A program made the translations under genes and the position numbers. The notes beneath the pieces are model-generated. The model was not told the origin of the DNA and did not search any database. It worked only from the letters and a program-made list of their open reading frames with translations. Shown here one piece after another: positions 30,988 to 41,504 of a DNA stretch of 64,000 bases. The first letter of the stretch is position 1. Every line of letters starts with the position of its first letter. The DNA comes from Laguncularia racemosa. Lineage: Eukaryota; Streptophyta; Magnoliopsida; Myrtales; Combretaceae. Where the stretch lies: the NCBI GenBank assembly GCA_037954665.1, contig JBBMOL010000374.1, forward strand, positions 186,001 through 250,000, given 5' to 3'.

Positions 30988-32591
30988 TCTCCTCGGGCTT
31001 CTGAAAGATTTGCCCTCAAATCTAGAGGATCAGTTGTGGAATTGAACCTTAGGATCTCTGTTGTTCTGCTTCCCCGACTAACCATGGTAGTGGACGGCTG
31101 TCTGACCTCTTTCTGAAAACTCTGGACCTCAGATGGAGTCATTGGTAATAGGATTTTGCGTGTCTCGCCCATGCTGAACATGTAGGTATTTTCAAACCCA
31201 TCATGTATCACCCGTCGATCATACAACCAGGGCCGACCTAACAGCAAATGCAATGCATGCATAGGAACTATATCACAAAGGATCTCATCATGATAGTTCT
31301 GCCCGACACTCACTGGAACCTTTGCCCTAAGGGTAACATGCATACTACCTCTATTATCCAGCCAATGCAAATGATAAGGACTAGGATGAGGTATAGTAGA
31401 CAGTTGTAATTTGTCTACTAGTGCAGCAGATATAACATTCGTGCAACTACCACTATCTATGATGAGTACATAAAGGTTACCTCTGATTCTGCAAGAGGTA
31501 TGAAATATGTTCTCCTTCTGAATATCACTGATATCAGGAGATGTGGACAAAATCCTGCGTAATACATTGAGGGATAGATATTTTCCTCCAGTATACTCCT
31601 CAGGCACATTTGCATTCTGATCATCATAATATTCCTGCAATGCTGTTGGTAGATCTGTAGGCTCAATCTGTTCATGGTCGTCCTCAGTATCCTCTCCAAT
31701 GTCTTCCATAATAGTCATTACCCTCTTATTTGGACACTGTGCAGCCATATGCCCAAATCCCATGCATTTAAAACATTTAATCCGGCGTGCTTTCCCACTT
31801 GTAGATCCGGGAACAGTCTGCCTCGTTTCTGGTGCCATGACCTCTTTACCCTTCCTAGTGGGTAAGTTTTCTCTGATAATGGTTGGGGTAGTAGTGTCCA
31901 CTGTCTTGGCTCCCTCACCAACCGCCTTTATTCCCCCTGATCGACTGTCGGCTGAGATGGGTCTATTAGTAGTATTGGGCCTACTACTAGGAGCCCTAAA
32001 GAAATTGGACCTCCTCTGTCTCTCTACTTTTAAGGCCAACTGAATAGCCTCATCAAGTGTGGTATAGCGTTGTAGCTCAACAATACACGCTATGTCATAT
32101 TTTAGACTTGAGACAAATCGTGCTATAGTTTGTTCCGGAGGCTCAACAGACCCACACCTAATCATAAGGGTCTCAAATTCCTGCACATAATCATCCACTG
32201 TTTTGCCCCCCTGCCTCAAGGTTTGTAGTCGCATAAACAGCTCCTGTTTATAGTGCTCAGGAATGAACCTTTTCCTTAACATCCTCTTCATATCCCTCCA
32301 AGTCTGAACCTCAGCCTCTCCATCCCGATGCCTATTGATGATCAGATTCTTCCACCAAAGTGCAGCATACCCTAAAAATTCAACTGCAGCCAATCTAACC
32401 CTAGTACTATCGTCAATCTCATAACATTCGAAAAGACCTTCGACCTTATCCTCCAAGTCCAGGTACTCAACTGTTGGTCCCTTACCGTCATAGGATGGCA
32501 TCTGTAGTTTCACATATTCCAAACCCCGAGGTGGCCTGAAATCCCTATTCTGATTTAGGTTGACTCCAAAATTATCATCTCTTTCTTCCAC
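30936..32591 (-). CDS. Element E copy 1: gag-protease frame
   Basis: A 551-codon open frame, in phase with the gag start at 32,828 but separated from it by a TGA at 32,601-32,603; its listed first codon is a GTG, so this is not a true start. Domains: capsid (residues about 30-190: 'YLDLEDKVEGLFECYEIDD', 'ALWWKNL', 'LRKRFIPEHYKQEL', 'FETLMIRCG'), a linker, a CCHC zinc knuckle C273-C276-H281-C286, and an aspartic protease with the D379-S380-G381 triad and LLGRP at about 450. Residues 521-536 (DPLDLRANLSEARGDD) match the end of gypsy pol; the frame then runs 52 bp into the LTR and stops. No RT, RNase H or integrase follows. Would form particles and process Gag if the TGA were bypassed; cDNA synthesis must come from a partner. 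Confidence 0.85.
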   Translation of the reverse strand: MEERDDNFGVNLNQNRDFRPPRGLEYVKLQMPSYDGKGPTVEYLDLEDKVEGLFECYEIDDSTRVRLAAVEFLGYAALWWKNLIINRHRDGEAEVQTWRDMKRMLRKRFIPEHYKQELFMRLQTLRQGGKTVDDYVQEFETLMIRCGSVEPPEQTIARFVSSLKYDIACIVELQRYTTLDEAIQLALKVERQRRSNFFRAPSSRPNTTNRPISADSRSGGIKAVGEGAKTVDTTTPTIIRENLPTRKGKEVMAPETRQTVPGSTSGKARRIKCFKCMGFGHMAAQCPNKRVMTIMEDIGEDTEDDHEQIEPTDLPTALQEYYDDQNANVPEEYTGGKYLSLNVLRRILSTSPDISDIQKENIFHTSCRIRGNLYVLIIDSGSCTNVISAALVDKLQLSTIPHPSPYHLHWLDNRGSMHVTLRAKVPVSVGQNYHDEILCDIVPMHALHLLLGRPWLYDRRVIHDGFENTYMFSMGETRKILLPMTPSEVQSFQKEVRQPSTTMVSRGSRTTEILRFNSTTDPLDLRANLSEARGDDGKNSGTVNLFRTQFG

Positions 32592-32600
32592 TACTCTATT

Positions 32601-32828
32601 TCAATGAGGGTTTTGTGGAGATACTCGAGGTGGTGCTGGTTGGTTTACCACTGGTGGTTGTGGTAAAGTCATCCTGTCAACTCTAGTTGCTAGTGTGGCA
32701 ACTATAGTAGTAAGCTCCAGAAGTTGTTCCTCCAAAGTTCTTCTGCCTGCCACATTACGAACATGTCCTCCACCAACTTGGCTATTGGCTTCTTCACCCA
32801 ATTCCCCATTCACACTATCATTAGACAT
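32601..32828 (-). CDS. Element E copy 1: gag N-terminus
   Basis: The ATG at 32,826-32,828 begins MSNDSVNGELGEEANSQVGG; element H starts its gag with the same MSNDSVNG, which supports this start over an upstream in-frame ATG. A leucine-rich stretch (LEEQLLELTTIVATLATRVDRM) looks like a short coiled coil. It ends at the in-frame TGA 32,601-32,603 and continues in phase into the 551-codon frame. Confidence 0.7.
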   Translation of the reverse strand: MSNDSVNGELGEEANSQVGGGHVRNVAGRRTLEEQLLELTTIVATLATRVDRMTLPQPPVVNQPAPPRVSPQNPH

Positions 32829-33739
32829 ATTTGTAGATCCTTGTATATTGTTTCTCAAAATGATATGATTCAAGGATATACACTTCCACTACAATACTTC
32901 CTTAAACTCCACACAATAGTAACTACAAAAGATAAACAACAAACCCACATAATGTTACAATTTATAATTGCAACTCACGTGTAATACTCTCCTCCACAAC
33001 AAGCCACAAGTACATGGTGTAGCAAAATTAATTTCCACAAGTTTACTCCACGGCAACACACAAGCAACAACTACAACTAATATGTAATACTTCCACAGCA
33101 ACAACAAAGTGAACAATGAATACAAGTAATCTTCAACTTCCACGGCAAATAATGAAGACAAGAGATTAATAAGTAGCTTTCCAAAATGAATTCCGAATTC
33201 CCACTATAGGCAGCAACTTACAATTTGAATTTCAAATAACTTCACTTATTGCAAGCCTTCCTCAATTGGTAACAATGAATTCAAATTCAAATAGCAATCA
33301 TTAACTCCCACAACTTAATTGCATATGATTTGAATTCAAAATAATTCCTTACTAACCAAACTTAATGTAATATGCAAATTTAACTTCACAATTTCAGAAT
33401 TACACAATGGAATTCAAACAACAAACTTCACAACTCCACACGCCACAAGCTACTCCACGGCAACAATTGGTAAGTTCCACACTTCAAAGCAATTTGCTAA
33501 AGTAACTTAACTTTGTACTTCTGCTCTTCTACGTGAATTAGTGTCCACAAAGTGATATAATAACCTTCCCAAATCAACTCCAACAATCAGAAAATCAAAT
33601 CCCAATCCAAAACAATTTCGCAATCTCAAACTACAACAACAACAACAACTACACAATTGCGTTTTTTCAACTTGATCAACCCTAATTGTTGATCACTTCC
33701 ACAAAATTGAATACAACCAATTCCCTTCTCTCAACAAGA
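32829..33739 (-). other. Element E copy 1: non-coding leader
   Basis: About 0.9 kb between PBS and gag. C-poor and T/G rich in sense, like the leader of element D, with which it shares a block (near 33,230-33,330). Contains (caa)n-type runs near 33,632-33,652. No gene supported. Confidence 0.6.
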
Positions 33740-33751
33740 GCTCTGATACCA
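33740..33751 (-). other. Element E copy 1: primer-binding site, tRNA-iMet
   Basis: Sense TGGTATCAGAGC, an exact match to the common plant tRNA-iMet PBS, 6 bp from LTR 2. Confidence 0.9.
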
Positions 33752-33757
33752 AAAAGA

Positions 33758-34765
33758 TGATGTGCCTAACCACTCTTAAAAGCACATCTAAAAGACTTAA
33801 GAAAAGATATCTCAAGTCTAGGCAAAATCGGATCCAAAAATGGCACTTTTCAAATGAACCCTAATGTTGAAATGATGAAATTCAATCAACTAATAATATA
33901 ATCAGAATACCCCAAAGAAAATGCCTTCTAATAAAACTCTAATGTCACATAATCCATGCAAATTAAGCCTCAATTTGACAAAGAAAACCGTAAAGTAAGA
34001 TTCCTTTCCCAATGGTGAAAATCATGTTTTCAAGTGTAACTTTCAATGATGATCCCAAATCAAATGATAAGTACTTCAATTAAACACAAGAATTCGTGTA
34101 CAATAAGATGTAAATCTGACCAAGAACTATCTCAAATCAACCCTAGATACAACACACTAGAGAAGAAAAGAAATCACAACAAAATGAAATTGATATAACT
34201 CACAATTTCAAGATGTTGCACTCGCCACAATTTCAAGTCTTGGAATTGAAATTGATAAGAGTTGGAACCAAGGTATGAACCCTAATTCACACGTGAAAAG
34301 AGGTGTATGTTCTACAAAAATAATCTCCCCTAAACCCTCTCTTAAGCAAGTATTTATACTTGCTACTTCTAAGGTTAAAAAGTGCTCAAAATTACAAGTT
34401 TGCCACTTTTAAGGTGGCTAGCCCTATATGAAAATTACATGGAAATAAAAGTGTCCTAAAACCAAAATACAACCAAAATAGTTCAATAAACATTTACAAG
34501 ATACAAAATAACATAAATCTTCATGATCCAATGCCTCAGAATAGAGAACAATCGTAGCGGGCCTTTGATTGTTTCCCAAAAAAATGTTCTGTGTCCAACT
34601 GAAGTTGTAGGACATTTTGGCATCCCATGGAGAAATATAATTGTACCTATAAGATTATTCTCAAAGTTTATTAGAAATAAAGACATAAGATAAAATATGA
34701 GCAATTTGGTCAATCATCCAAATTGGGTTCTGAAGAGGTTGACAGTGCCAGAATTTTTCCCATCA
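33758..34765 (-). repeat. Element E LTR 2 (middle, shared)
   Basis: 1008 bp. By eye it is identical to LTR 3 except at 34,633 (a here, t in LTR 3), where LTR 1 also has a. TATA at 34,351-34,358. It serves as 5' LTR for copy 1 and 3' LTR for copy 2. Confidence 0.93.
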
Positions 34766-36369
34766 TCTCCTCGGGCTTCTGAAAGATTTGCCCTCAAATC
34801 TAGAGGATCAGTTGTGGAATTGAACCTTAGGATCTCTGTTGTTCTGCTTCCCCGACTAACCATGGTAGTGGACGGCTGTCTGACCTCTTTCTGAAAACTC
34901 TGGACCTCAGATGGAGTCATTGGTAATAGGATTTTGCGTGTCTCGCCCATGCTGAACATGTAGGTATTTTCAAACCCATCATGTATCACCCGTCGATCAT
35001 ACAACCAGGGCCGACCTAACAGCAAATGCAATGCATGCATAGGAACTATATCACAAAGGATCTCATCATGATAGTTCTGCCCGACACTCACTGGAACCTT
35101 TGCCCTAAGGGTAACATGCATACTACCTCTATTATCCAGCCAATGCAAATGATAAGGACTAGGATGAGGTATAGTAGACAGTTGTAATTTGTCTACTAGT
35201 GCAGCAGATATAACATTCGTGCAACTACCACTATCTATGATGAGTACATAAAGGTTACCTCTGATTCTGCAAGAGGTATGAAATATGTTCTCCTTCTGAA
35301 TATCACTGATATCAGGAGATGTGGACAAAATCCTGCGTAATACATTGAGGGATAGATATTTTCCTCCAGTATACTCCTCAGGCACATTTGCATTCTGATC
35401 ATCATAATATTCCTGCAATGCTGTTGGTAGATCTGTAGGCTCAATCTGTTCATGGTCGTCCTCAGTATCCTCTCCAATGTCTTCCATAATAGTCATTACC
35501 CTCTTATTTGGACACTGTGCAGCCATATGCCCAAATCCCATGCATTTAAAACATTTAATCCGGCGTGCTTTCCCACTTGTAGATCCGGGAACAGTCTGCC
35601 TCGTTTCTGGTGCCATGACCTCTTTACCCTTCCTAGTGGGTAAGTTTTCTCTGATAATGGTTGGGGTAGTAGTGTCCACTGTCTTGGCTCCCTCACCAAC
35701 CGCCTTTATTCCCCCTGATCGACTGTCGGCTGAGATGGGTCTATTAGTAGTATTGGGCCTACTACTAGGAGCCCTAAAGAAATTGGACCTCCTCTGTCTC
35801 TCTACTTTTAAGGCCAACTGAATAGCCTCATCAAGTGTGGTATAGCGTTGTAGCTCAACAATACACGCTATGTCATATTTTAGACTTGAGACAAATCGTG
35901 CTATAGTTTGTTCCGGAGGCTCAACAGACCCACACCTAATCATAAGGGTCTCAAATTCCTGCACATAATCATCCACTGTTTTGCCCCCCTGCCTCAAGGT
36001 TTGTAGTCGCATAAACAGCTCCTGTTTATAGTGCTCAGGAATGAACCTTTTCCTTAACATCCTCTTCATATCCCTCCAAGTCTGAACCTCAGCCTCTCCA
36101 TCCCGATGCCTATTGATGATCAGATTCTTCCACCAAAGTGCAGCATACCCTAAAAATTCAACTGCAGCCAATCTAACCCTAGTACTATCGTCAATCTCAT
36201 AACATTCGAAAAGACCTTCGACCTTATCCTCCAAGTCCAGGTACTCAACTGTTGGTCCCTTACCGTCATAGGATGGCATCTGTAGTTTCACATATTCCAA
36301 ACCCCGAGGTGGCCTGAAATCCCTATTCTGATTTAGGTTGACTCCAAAATTATCATCTCTTTCTTCCAC
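34714..36369 (-). CDS. Element E copy 2: gag-protease frame
   Basis: Same 551-codon translation as 30,936-32,591, shifted by exactly 3778 bp, including the TGA that separates it from the gag start (36,379-36,381). Capsid, CCHC knuckle, D-S-G protease and pol-tail residues are all unchanged. The identity of two full coding copies shows that the duplication is young or an assembly product. Confidence 0.85.
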   Translation of the reverse strand: MEERDDNFGVNLNQNRDFRPPRGLEYVKLQMPSYDGKGPTVEYLDLEDKVEGLFECYEIDDSTRVRLAAVEFLGYAALWWKNLIINRHRDGEAEVQTWRDMKRMLRKRFIPEHYKQELFMRLQTLRQGGKTVDDYVQEFETLMIRCGSVEPPEQTIARFVSSLKYDIACIVELQRYTTLDEAIQLALKVERQRRSNFFRAPSSRPNTTNRPISADSRSGGIKAVGEGAKTVDTTTPTIIRENLPTRKGKEVMAPETRQTVPGSTSGKARRIKCFKCMGFGHMAAQCPNKRVMTIMEDIGEDTEDDHEQIEPTDLPTALQEYYDDQNANVPEEYTGGKYLSLNVLRRILSTSPDISDIQKENIFHTSCRIRGNLYVLIIDSGSCTNVISAALVDKLQLSTIPHPSPYHLHWLDNRGSMHVTLRAKVPVSVGQNYHDEILCDIVPMHALHLLLGRPWLYDRRVIHDGFENTYMFSMGETRKILLPMTPSEVQSFQKEVRQPSTTMVSRGSRTTEILRFNSTTDPLDLRANLSEARGDDGKNSGTVNLFRTQFG

Positions 36370-36378
36370 TACTCTATT

Positions 36379-36606
36379 TCAATGAGGGTTTTGTGGAGAT
36401 ACTCGAGGTGGTGCTGGTTGGTTTACCACTGGTGGTTGTGGTAAAGTCATCCTGTCAACTCTAGTTGCTAGTGTGGCAACTATAGTAGTAAGCTCCAGAA
36501 GTTGTTCCTCCAAAGTTCTTCTGCCTGCCACATTACGAACATGTCCTCCACCAACTTGGCTATTGGCTTCTTCACCCAATTCCCCATTCACACTATCATT
36601 AGACAT
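36379..36606 (-). CDS. Element E copy 2: gag N-terminus
   Basis: Same as 32,601-32,828; ATG at 36,604-36,606 and stop TGA at 36,379-36,381, in phase with the longer frame. Confidence 0.7.
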   Translation of the reverse strand: MSNDSVNGELGEEANSQVGGGHVRNVAGRRTLEEQLLELTTIVATLATRVDRMTLPQPPVVNQPAPPRVSPQNPH

Positions 36607-37517
36607 ATTTGTAGATCCTTGTATATTGTTTCTCAAAATGATATGATTCAAGGATATACACTTCCACTACAATACTTCCTTAAACTCCACACAATAGTAA
36701 CTACAAAAGATAAACAACAAACCCACATAATGTTACAATTTATAATTGCAACTCACGTGTAATACTCTCCTCCACAACAAGCCACAAGTACATGGTGTAG
36801 CAAAATTAATTTCCACAAGTTTACTCCACGGCAACACACAAGCAACAACTACAACTAATATGTAATACTTCCACAGCAACAACAAAGTGAACAATGAATA
36901 CAAGTAATCTTCAACTTCCACGGCAAATAATGAAGACAAGAGATTAATAAGTAGCTTTCCAAAATGAATTCCGAATTCCCACTATAGGCAGCAACTTACA
37001 ATTTGAATTTCAAATAACTTCACTTATTGCAAGCCTTCCTCAATTGGTAACAATGAATTCAAATTCAAATAGCAATCATTAACTCCCACAACTTAATTGC
37101 ATATGATTTGAATTCAAAATAATTCCTTACTAACCAAACTTAATGTAATATGCAAATTTAACTTCACAATTTCAGAATTACACAATGGAATTCAAACAAC
37201 AAACTTCACAACTCCACACGCCACAAGCTACTCCACGGCAACAATTGGTAAGTTCCACACTTCAAAGCAATTTGCTAAAGTAACTTAACTTTGTACTTCT
37301 GCTCTTCTACGTGAATTAGTGTCCACAAAGTGATATAATAACCTTCCCAAATCAACTCCAACAATCAGAAAATCAAATCCCAATCCAAAACAATTTCGCA
37401 ATCTCAAACTACAACAACAACAACAACTACACAATTGCGTTTTTTCAACTTGATCAACCCTAATTGTTGATCACTTCCACAAAATTGAATACAACCAATT
37501 CCCTTCTCTCAACAAGA
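36607..37517 (-). other. Element E copy 2: non-coding leader
   Basis: Same sequence by eye as 32,829-33,739. Confidence 0.6.
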
Positions 37518-37529
37518 GCTCTGATACCA
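37518..37529 (-). other. Element E copy 2: primer-binding site, tRNA-iMet
   Basis: Sense TGGTATCAGAGC, 6 bp from LTR 3. Confidence 0.9.
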
Positions 37530-37535
37530 AAAAGA

Positions 37536-38543
37536 TGATGTGCCTAACCACTCTTAAAAGCACATCTAAAAGACTTAAGAAAAGATATCTCAAGTCTAGG
37601 CAAAATCGGATCCAAAAATGGCACTTTTCAAATGAACCCTAATGTTGAAATGATGAAATTCAATCAACTAATAATATAATCAGAATACCCCAAAGAAAAT
37701 GCCTTCTAATAAAACTCTAATGTCACATAATCCATGCAAATTAAGCCTCAATTTGACAAAGAAAACCGTAAAGTAAGATTCCTTTCCCAATGGTGAAAAT
37801 CATGTTTTCAAGTGTAACTTTCAATGATGATCCCAAATCAAATGATAAGTACTTCAATTAAACACAAGAATTCGTGTACAATAAGATGTAAATCTGACCA
37901 AGAACTATCTCAAATCAACCCTAGATACAACACACTAGAGAAGAAAAGAAATCACAACAAAATGAAATTGATATAACTCACAATTTCAAGATGTTGCACT
38001 CGCCACAATTTCAAGTCTTGGAATTGAAATTGATAAGAGTTGGAACCAAGGTATGAACCCTAATTCACACGTGAAAAGAGGTGTATGTTCTACAAAAATA
38101 ATCTCCCCTAAACCCTCTCTTAAGCAAGTATTTATACTTGCTACTTCTAAGGTTAAAAAGTGCTCAAAATTACAAGTTTGCCACTTTTAAGGTGGCTAGC
38201 CCTATATGAAAATTACATGGAAATAAAAGTGTCCTAAAACCAAAATACAACCAAAATAGTTCAATAAACATTTACAAGATACAAAATAACATAAATCTTC
38301 ATGATCCAATGCCTCAGAATAGAGAACAATCGTAGCGGGCCTTTGATTGTTTCCCAAAAAAATGTTCTGTGTCCAACTGAAGTTGTAGGACATTTTGGCA
38401 TCCCATGGAGATATATAATTGTACCTATAAGATTATTCTCAAAGTTTATTAGAAATAAAGACATAAGATAAAATATGAGCAATTTGGTCAATCATCCAAA
38501 TTGGGTTCTGAAGAGGTTGACAGTGCCAGAATTTTTCCCATCA
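37536..38543 (-). repeat. Element E LTR 3 (outer right, sense 5' LTR)
   Basis: 1008 bp, TGATGTGCC...CCCATCA, followed by the TSD atatt. TATA tatttata at 38,129-38,136. One difference from LTR 2. Confidence 0.93.
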
Positions 38544-38548
38544 ATATT

Positions 38549-39725
38549 TCAGCATCATCGATTTCATGCTACACCTCAATCATTGATAATCTTTACTCAA
38601 TCTTACCGCTAGTTGTATAAAAAATACAAATACTAAAATTCCTAAAGCTAATCCAAGTAAATTAAACTATTACCCTTATCATTTAAACTAAAATTCCCAA
38701 AGTTAAAATTGCCACAAGATCGAGACTAGTAAAATAAAGTATACAATCCTTTTAACCACGGTTGTAAGCAACACAACAGGGACTAAAGGCATGTTGTATC
38801 CACTTGTCCCCTAGCTCTTCCTTTTCTTTGTTTCATCCAATTCTTAAGTTAATTTTGGGAGTTACCATTAAAGAACTTAACTAAGTTAACCGACCCATGT
38901 AATGAACTTTCGATCGATAATCTCGAGTTCATCACTCGAGTTAACAAATGTTATTCCCTCAGCATAGAAGGCGTCCCTAGGATTTACTTGTTCGAGTCCA
39001 ATTAACTCATTTAATTAATTAATTAATTAATTAAGATGGTTTCCTTGGTCAGTAAGTCCCAGACCAGGCGATCTTAGGCTACTAGGTTTTAAAAGTACCC
39101 CTTCGAACCTCTACCATCTCAATCAATCAACTATCATTCATATAAGCTCTTTTAAGTTCAGTTTTCTCAAACTTTTCTCACGACCCTTGTAGCGAGCTTT
39201 CAGCCATTGATCCTAAGTTCGTCACCCGAGTCAATAGATGTTATTCCTTAAACAGGCATCTCTCAAGCTTAATTACTCGAGTCTATGAGGCCCACTTCTA
39301 AACTATTTACATATTAATATATTCTTCCATTACTCCCATTTTTTTATTTTTTTTTTACACTCCTTCGAAAAGGAATCACCAAGTTACAAGTATCATTTAC
39401 TCCTTCACTCCAAGTTATATAGCTTACCTACTGAGCAAAAAGAAGAGCATACTAAACTCACTAGTGACCTTAATCCAATCTCACTTCCCGAAAGTAAAGG
39501 TTAAATGACAAGTAAGTTTACTTCACTTGGATTTCATCTTGTAATTTTAGCAACGTATCTTTAATACATAATAAGAGAATAAAAATTGTTAAAGATTTTC
39601 CACGGGGGTTTAAACAAATCTCAGCAGTCTTTGATTGTCAAAAGTCATCATCGATTATACCTTAACTAAGAGGAAATTACATTTTTGATTGCACAACCCT
39701 TGTATCCTAGTTTCGTTTTCCTAAC
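38549..39725 (-). other. Athila C 3' untranslated region
   Basis: No gene. Matches 7600-8820 of Athila B in layout, including the duplicated block at about 38,900-39,000 and 39,190-39,300, and a (ttaa)n run at 39,013-39,033. Confidence 0.6.
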
Positions 39726-39765
39726 CCCCTTCCCCACACTTATAATAGACATTGTCCCCAATGTC
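39726..39765 (-). other. Athila C second PPT-like tract and conserved hairpin
   Basis: Sense AAGTGTGGGGAAGGGGG tract and the hairpin gacattg-tccc-caatgtc (39,748-39,765), as in Athila B at 8821-8862. Confidence 0.55.
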
Positions 39766-40226
39766 CTCATGAAATGCATAAAGGGAAGCAAAGAATAAAA
39801 GCAAAAAGAAAACAAAAGGAAAACAAAAAACTTCCCCGAATTCTCTTACAACGTGGATCTTTAACAGAAAGTCAAGCGACACACAAGTAGAGTAATGAGA
39901 ACCCCTGCTAAACGTAACAGGTTGGTGTACTTTGAAAGCCTGTATCTCACAAAACAAAACAAAACAAACTAATAATCGACTGAAAATAAAGCTAACTATC
40001 ATCAGCATTTTCTATTTCAAACATTAGTGGTTGGTCAGTCTTCTAGAATTAAACAAATTAGGATAGTAAAAATAAAAGTAAAACGGCTGTTCTACACAAC
40101 AGTCCAAATCTCCAGGGTCCAACTTCCATCTATCCACTCGTGAGATCAACTATTGAAGTCATCATTAGATGGCAACGGTACAGTGCCCGATCGACGAGGA
40201 GAATCAGATCCAATCACCTCAGTATC
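39766..40226 (-). other. Athila C non-coding stretch after the env-like ORF
   Basis: About 460 bp, purine rich on the plus strand at 39,780-39,835. No gene supported. Confidence 0.5.
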
Positions 40227-41504
40227 CTACTGATTGCTCGCTTCGGCAGTAACAACTGCGGGACTTTCATGTCGTGCCATGAAAGCTACACCCGAGGATT
40301 CTCCAAAATGAAAACCGGGATCATATGCACCGCTCGAGTGATGATCTCCTCCAGAAACAACCCGAGTAGCTTGTGATTCTACGTCCTCATCGCTAGAGCC
40401 ACCACATGGGGGAAGATCTACCCCCAATTTCTCACCAATACGAGATAAACACGTGACCAAATAACTCTTTAGGCCGTTCACCCGCTTTGACTGCCTGGCT
40501 TGTTCTCTCTTAATTTCTTCCAAATCCGCAGTTAATCTCTTCACAGAATCTGCTAGCTCCTGATTTGGTCCGGCCTGCTCTTGCTCTTCATCCTGCTTGG
40601 GTTCGATCTCCGGCTCTTGTTGTTCGTCAGATGCGTCCAATATGTGAAACCTCCACCTCTGCAAAACACTCTCGGGGAAAGAGGTACTCCTTCCACAACT
40701 GTCCCTGGGAACCCGTGTTGGAAAGACACCATAATTTTTCAAAATACAGGTAATCTAGGAGCCGACAAAAACCTTGTGATGCCCTAGATCACATTGTTTT
40801 TTTAAACACCAAACAGCTGCTAATCCAACATTAACCCGGGTACCCGTGATCATACTCCACAGCTGGTACAGGTCCGAAGCATTCACAACCCCCTGAGAAT
40901 CACCTCTACTAGTGGTTGAACGGGCTAGAATGTAATGAAGTACACGCACGGCAGGATCCCTTAAATGGCTTCCCTTAGATTTGGAGGGATCATATCCACC
41001 ATCTCCCGTACTGTTCCACACTCTATACTGCAGTAGGCCCCTAGGAAAGGCATCTGGAAGCTAAGAGAATTCATTGGAGTCGATAAACTCATTGTCATAA
41101 ATACCCAAGCACTTGATGAAGTCTCTCATTTCAACACGGTGGTAACTCCCTTAGTAGTAGAAGGAGACCATGTTATCAAGCTAGGTATGCCGGCTGAAAC
41201 TAAGCTTGAATGTGGCGATGAAATCATAGCTCAACGAAGAATACACGTCCTCCTCAATGCTCAGAAGTGCTCTCCAAGCTGGATCGTTCAAGAATTGATC
41301 AAATCGTTCCACCAACTCATACTGAGCCAGCACTTCCCAATTGATTACCACATTAGGCATGAATACCTTCCGTTCTCGCACCGTGTCATACTTAGCTTCA
41401 TCCTCCCTCCTCAAGTTAGGAGGATAGCGTCTCGAAGTCTTAGAGGAACCCCTAGTTGAACGAGGTTAAGCATTCTTACGCACCACCGTTTTCGTCCTAG
41501 GCAT
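40227..41504 (-). pseudogene. Athila C env-like ORF, broken only by in-frame stops
   Basis: From the ATG at 41,502-41,504 (MPRTKTVVRKN) to the stop at 40,227 the reading frame holds for 425 codons with five internal stops and no frameshift. Conserved with Athila B: 'LNDPAWRALLSIEEDVYSSL', 'LRDPAVRVLHYILARSTTSR', 'LYQLWSMITGTRVNV', and the C-terminal 'LSRIGEKLGVDLPPCGGSSDEDVES'. The 171-codon C-terminal part (40,742-40,227) is open and contains an acidic Q/E-rich region and a likely coiled coil ('ELADSVKRLTADLEEIKREQARQSKRV'). No membrane segment seen. Athila ORF1-type family; molecular function unknown. Confidence 0.8.

Larger units (their letters stand above)
29979..38543 (-). mobile_element. 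Element E: tandem three-LTR, gag-protease-only retrotransposon, TSD atatt
   Basis: LTR (29,979-30,987), internal (30,988-33,757), LTR (33,758-34,765), internal (34,766-37,535), LTR (37,536-38,543). The perfect TSD atatt occurs only at the outer ends (29,974-29,978 and 38,544-38,548), so the array is one insertion site. The repeated unit of internal plus LTR is 3778 bp (30,988-34,765 and 34,766-38,543) and I saw no internal difference by eye. It codes for gag and protease only. It resembles TR-GAG or non-autonomous CRM elements; an autonomous relative is element H. Inserted in the 3' UTR of Athila C. Confidence 0.93.

Noticed and set aside
31699..32043. Plus-strand 114-codon frame (and its copy at 35,477-35,821)
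   Set aside because: Antisense of the gag-protease frame of E; no independent start context or family match.
34766..38543. Second, independent insertion of E next to the first
   Set aside because: There is no TSD at the middle LTR, and the middle LTR is shared; a single insertion followed by duplication explains it better.
39013..39033. (ttaa)n microsatellite
   Set aside because: Simple repeat within the Athila C 3' UTR; nothing further to support a function.
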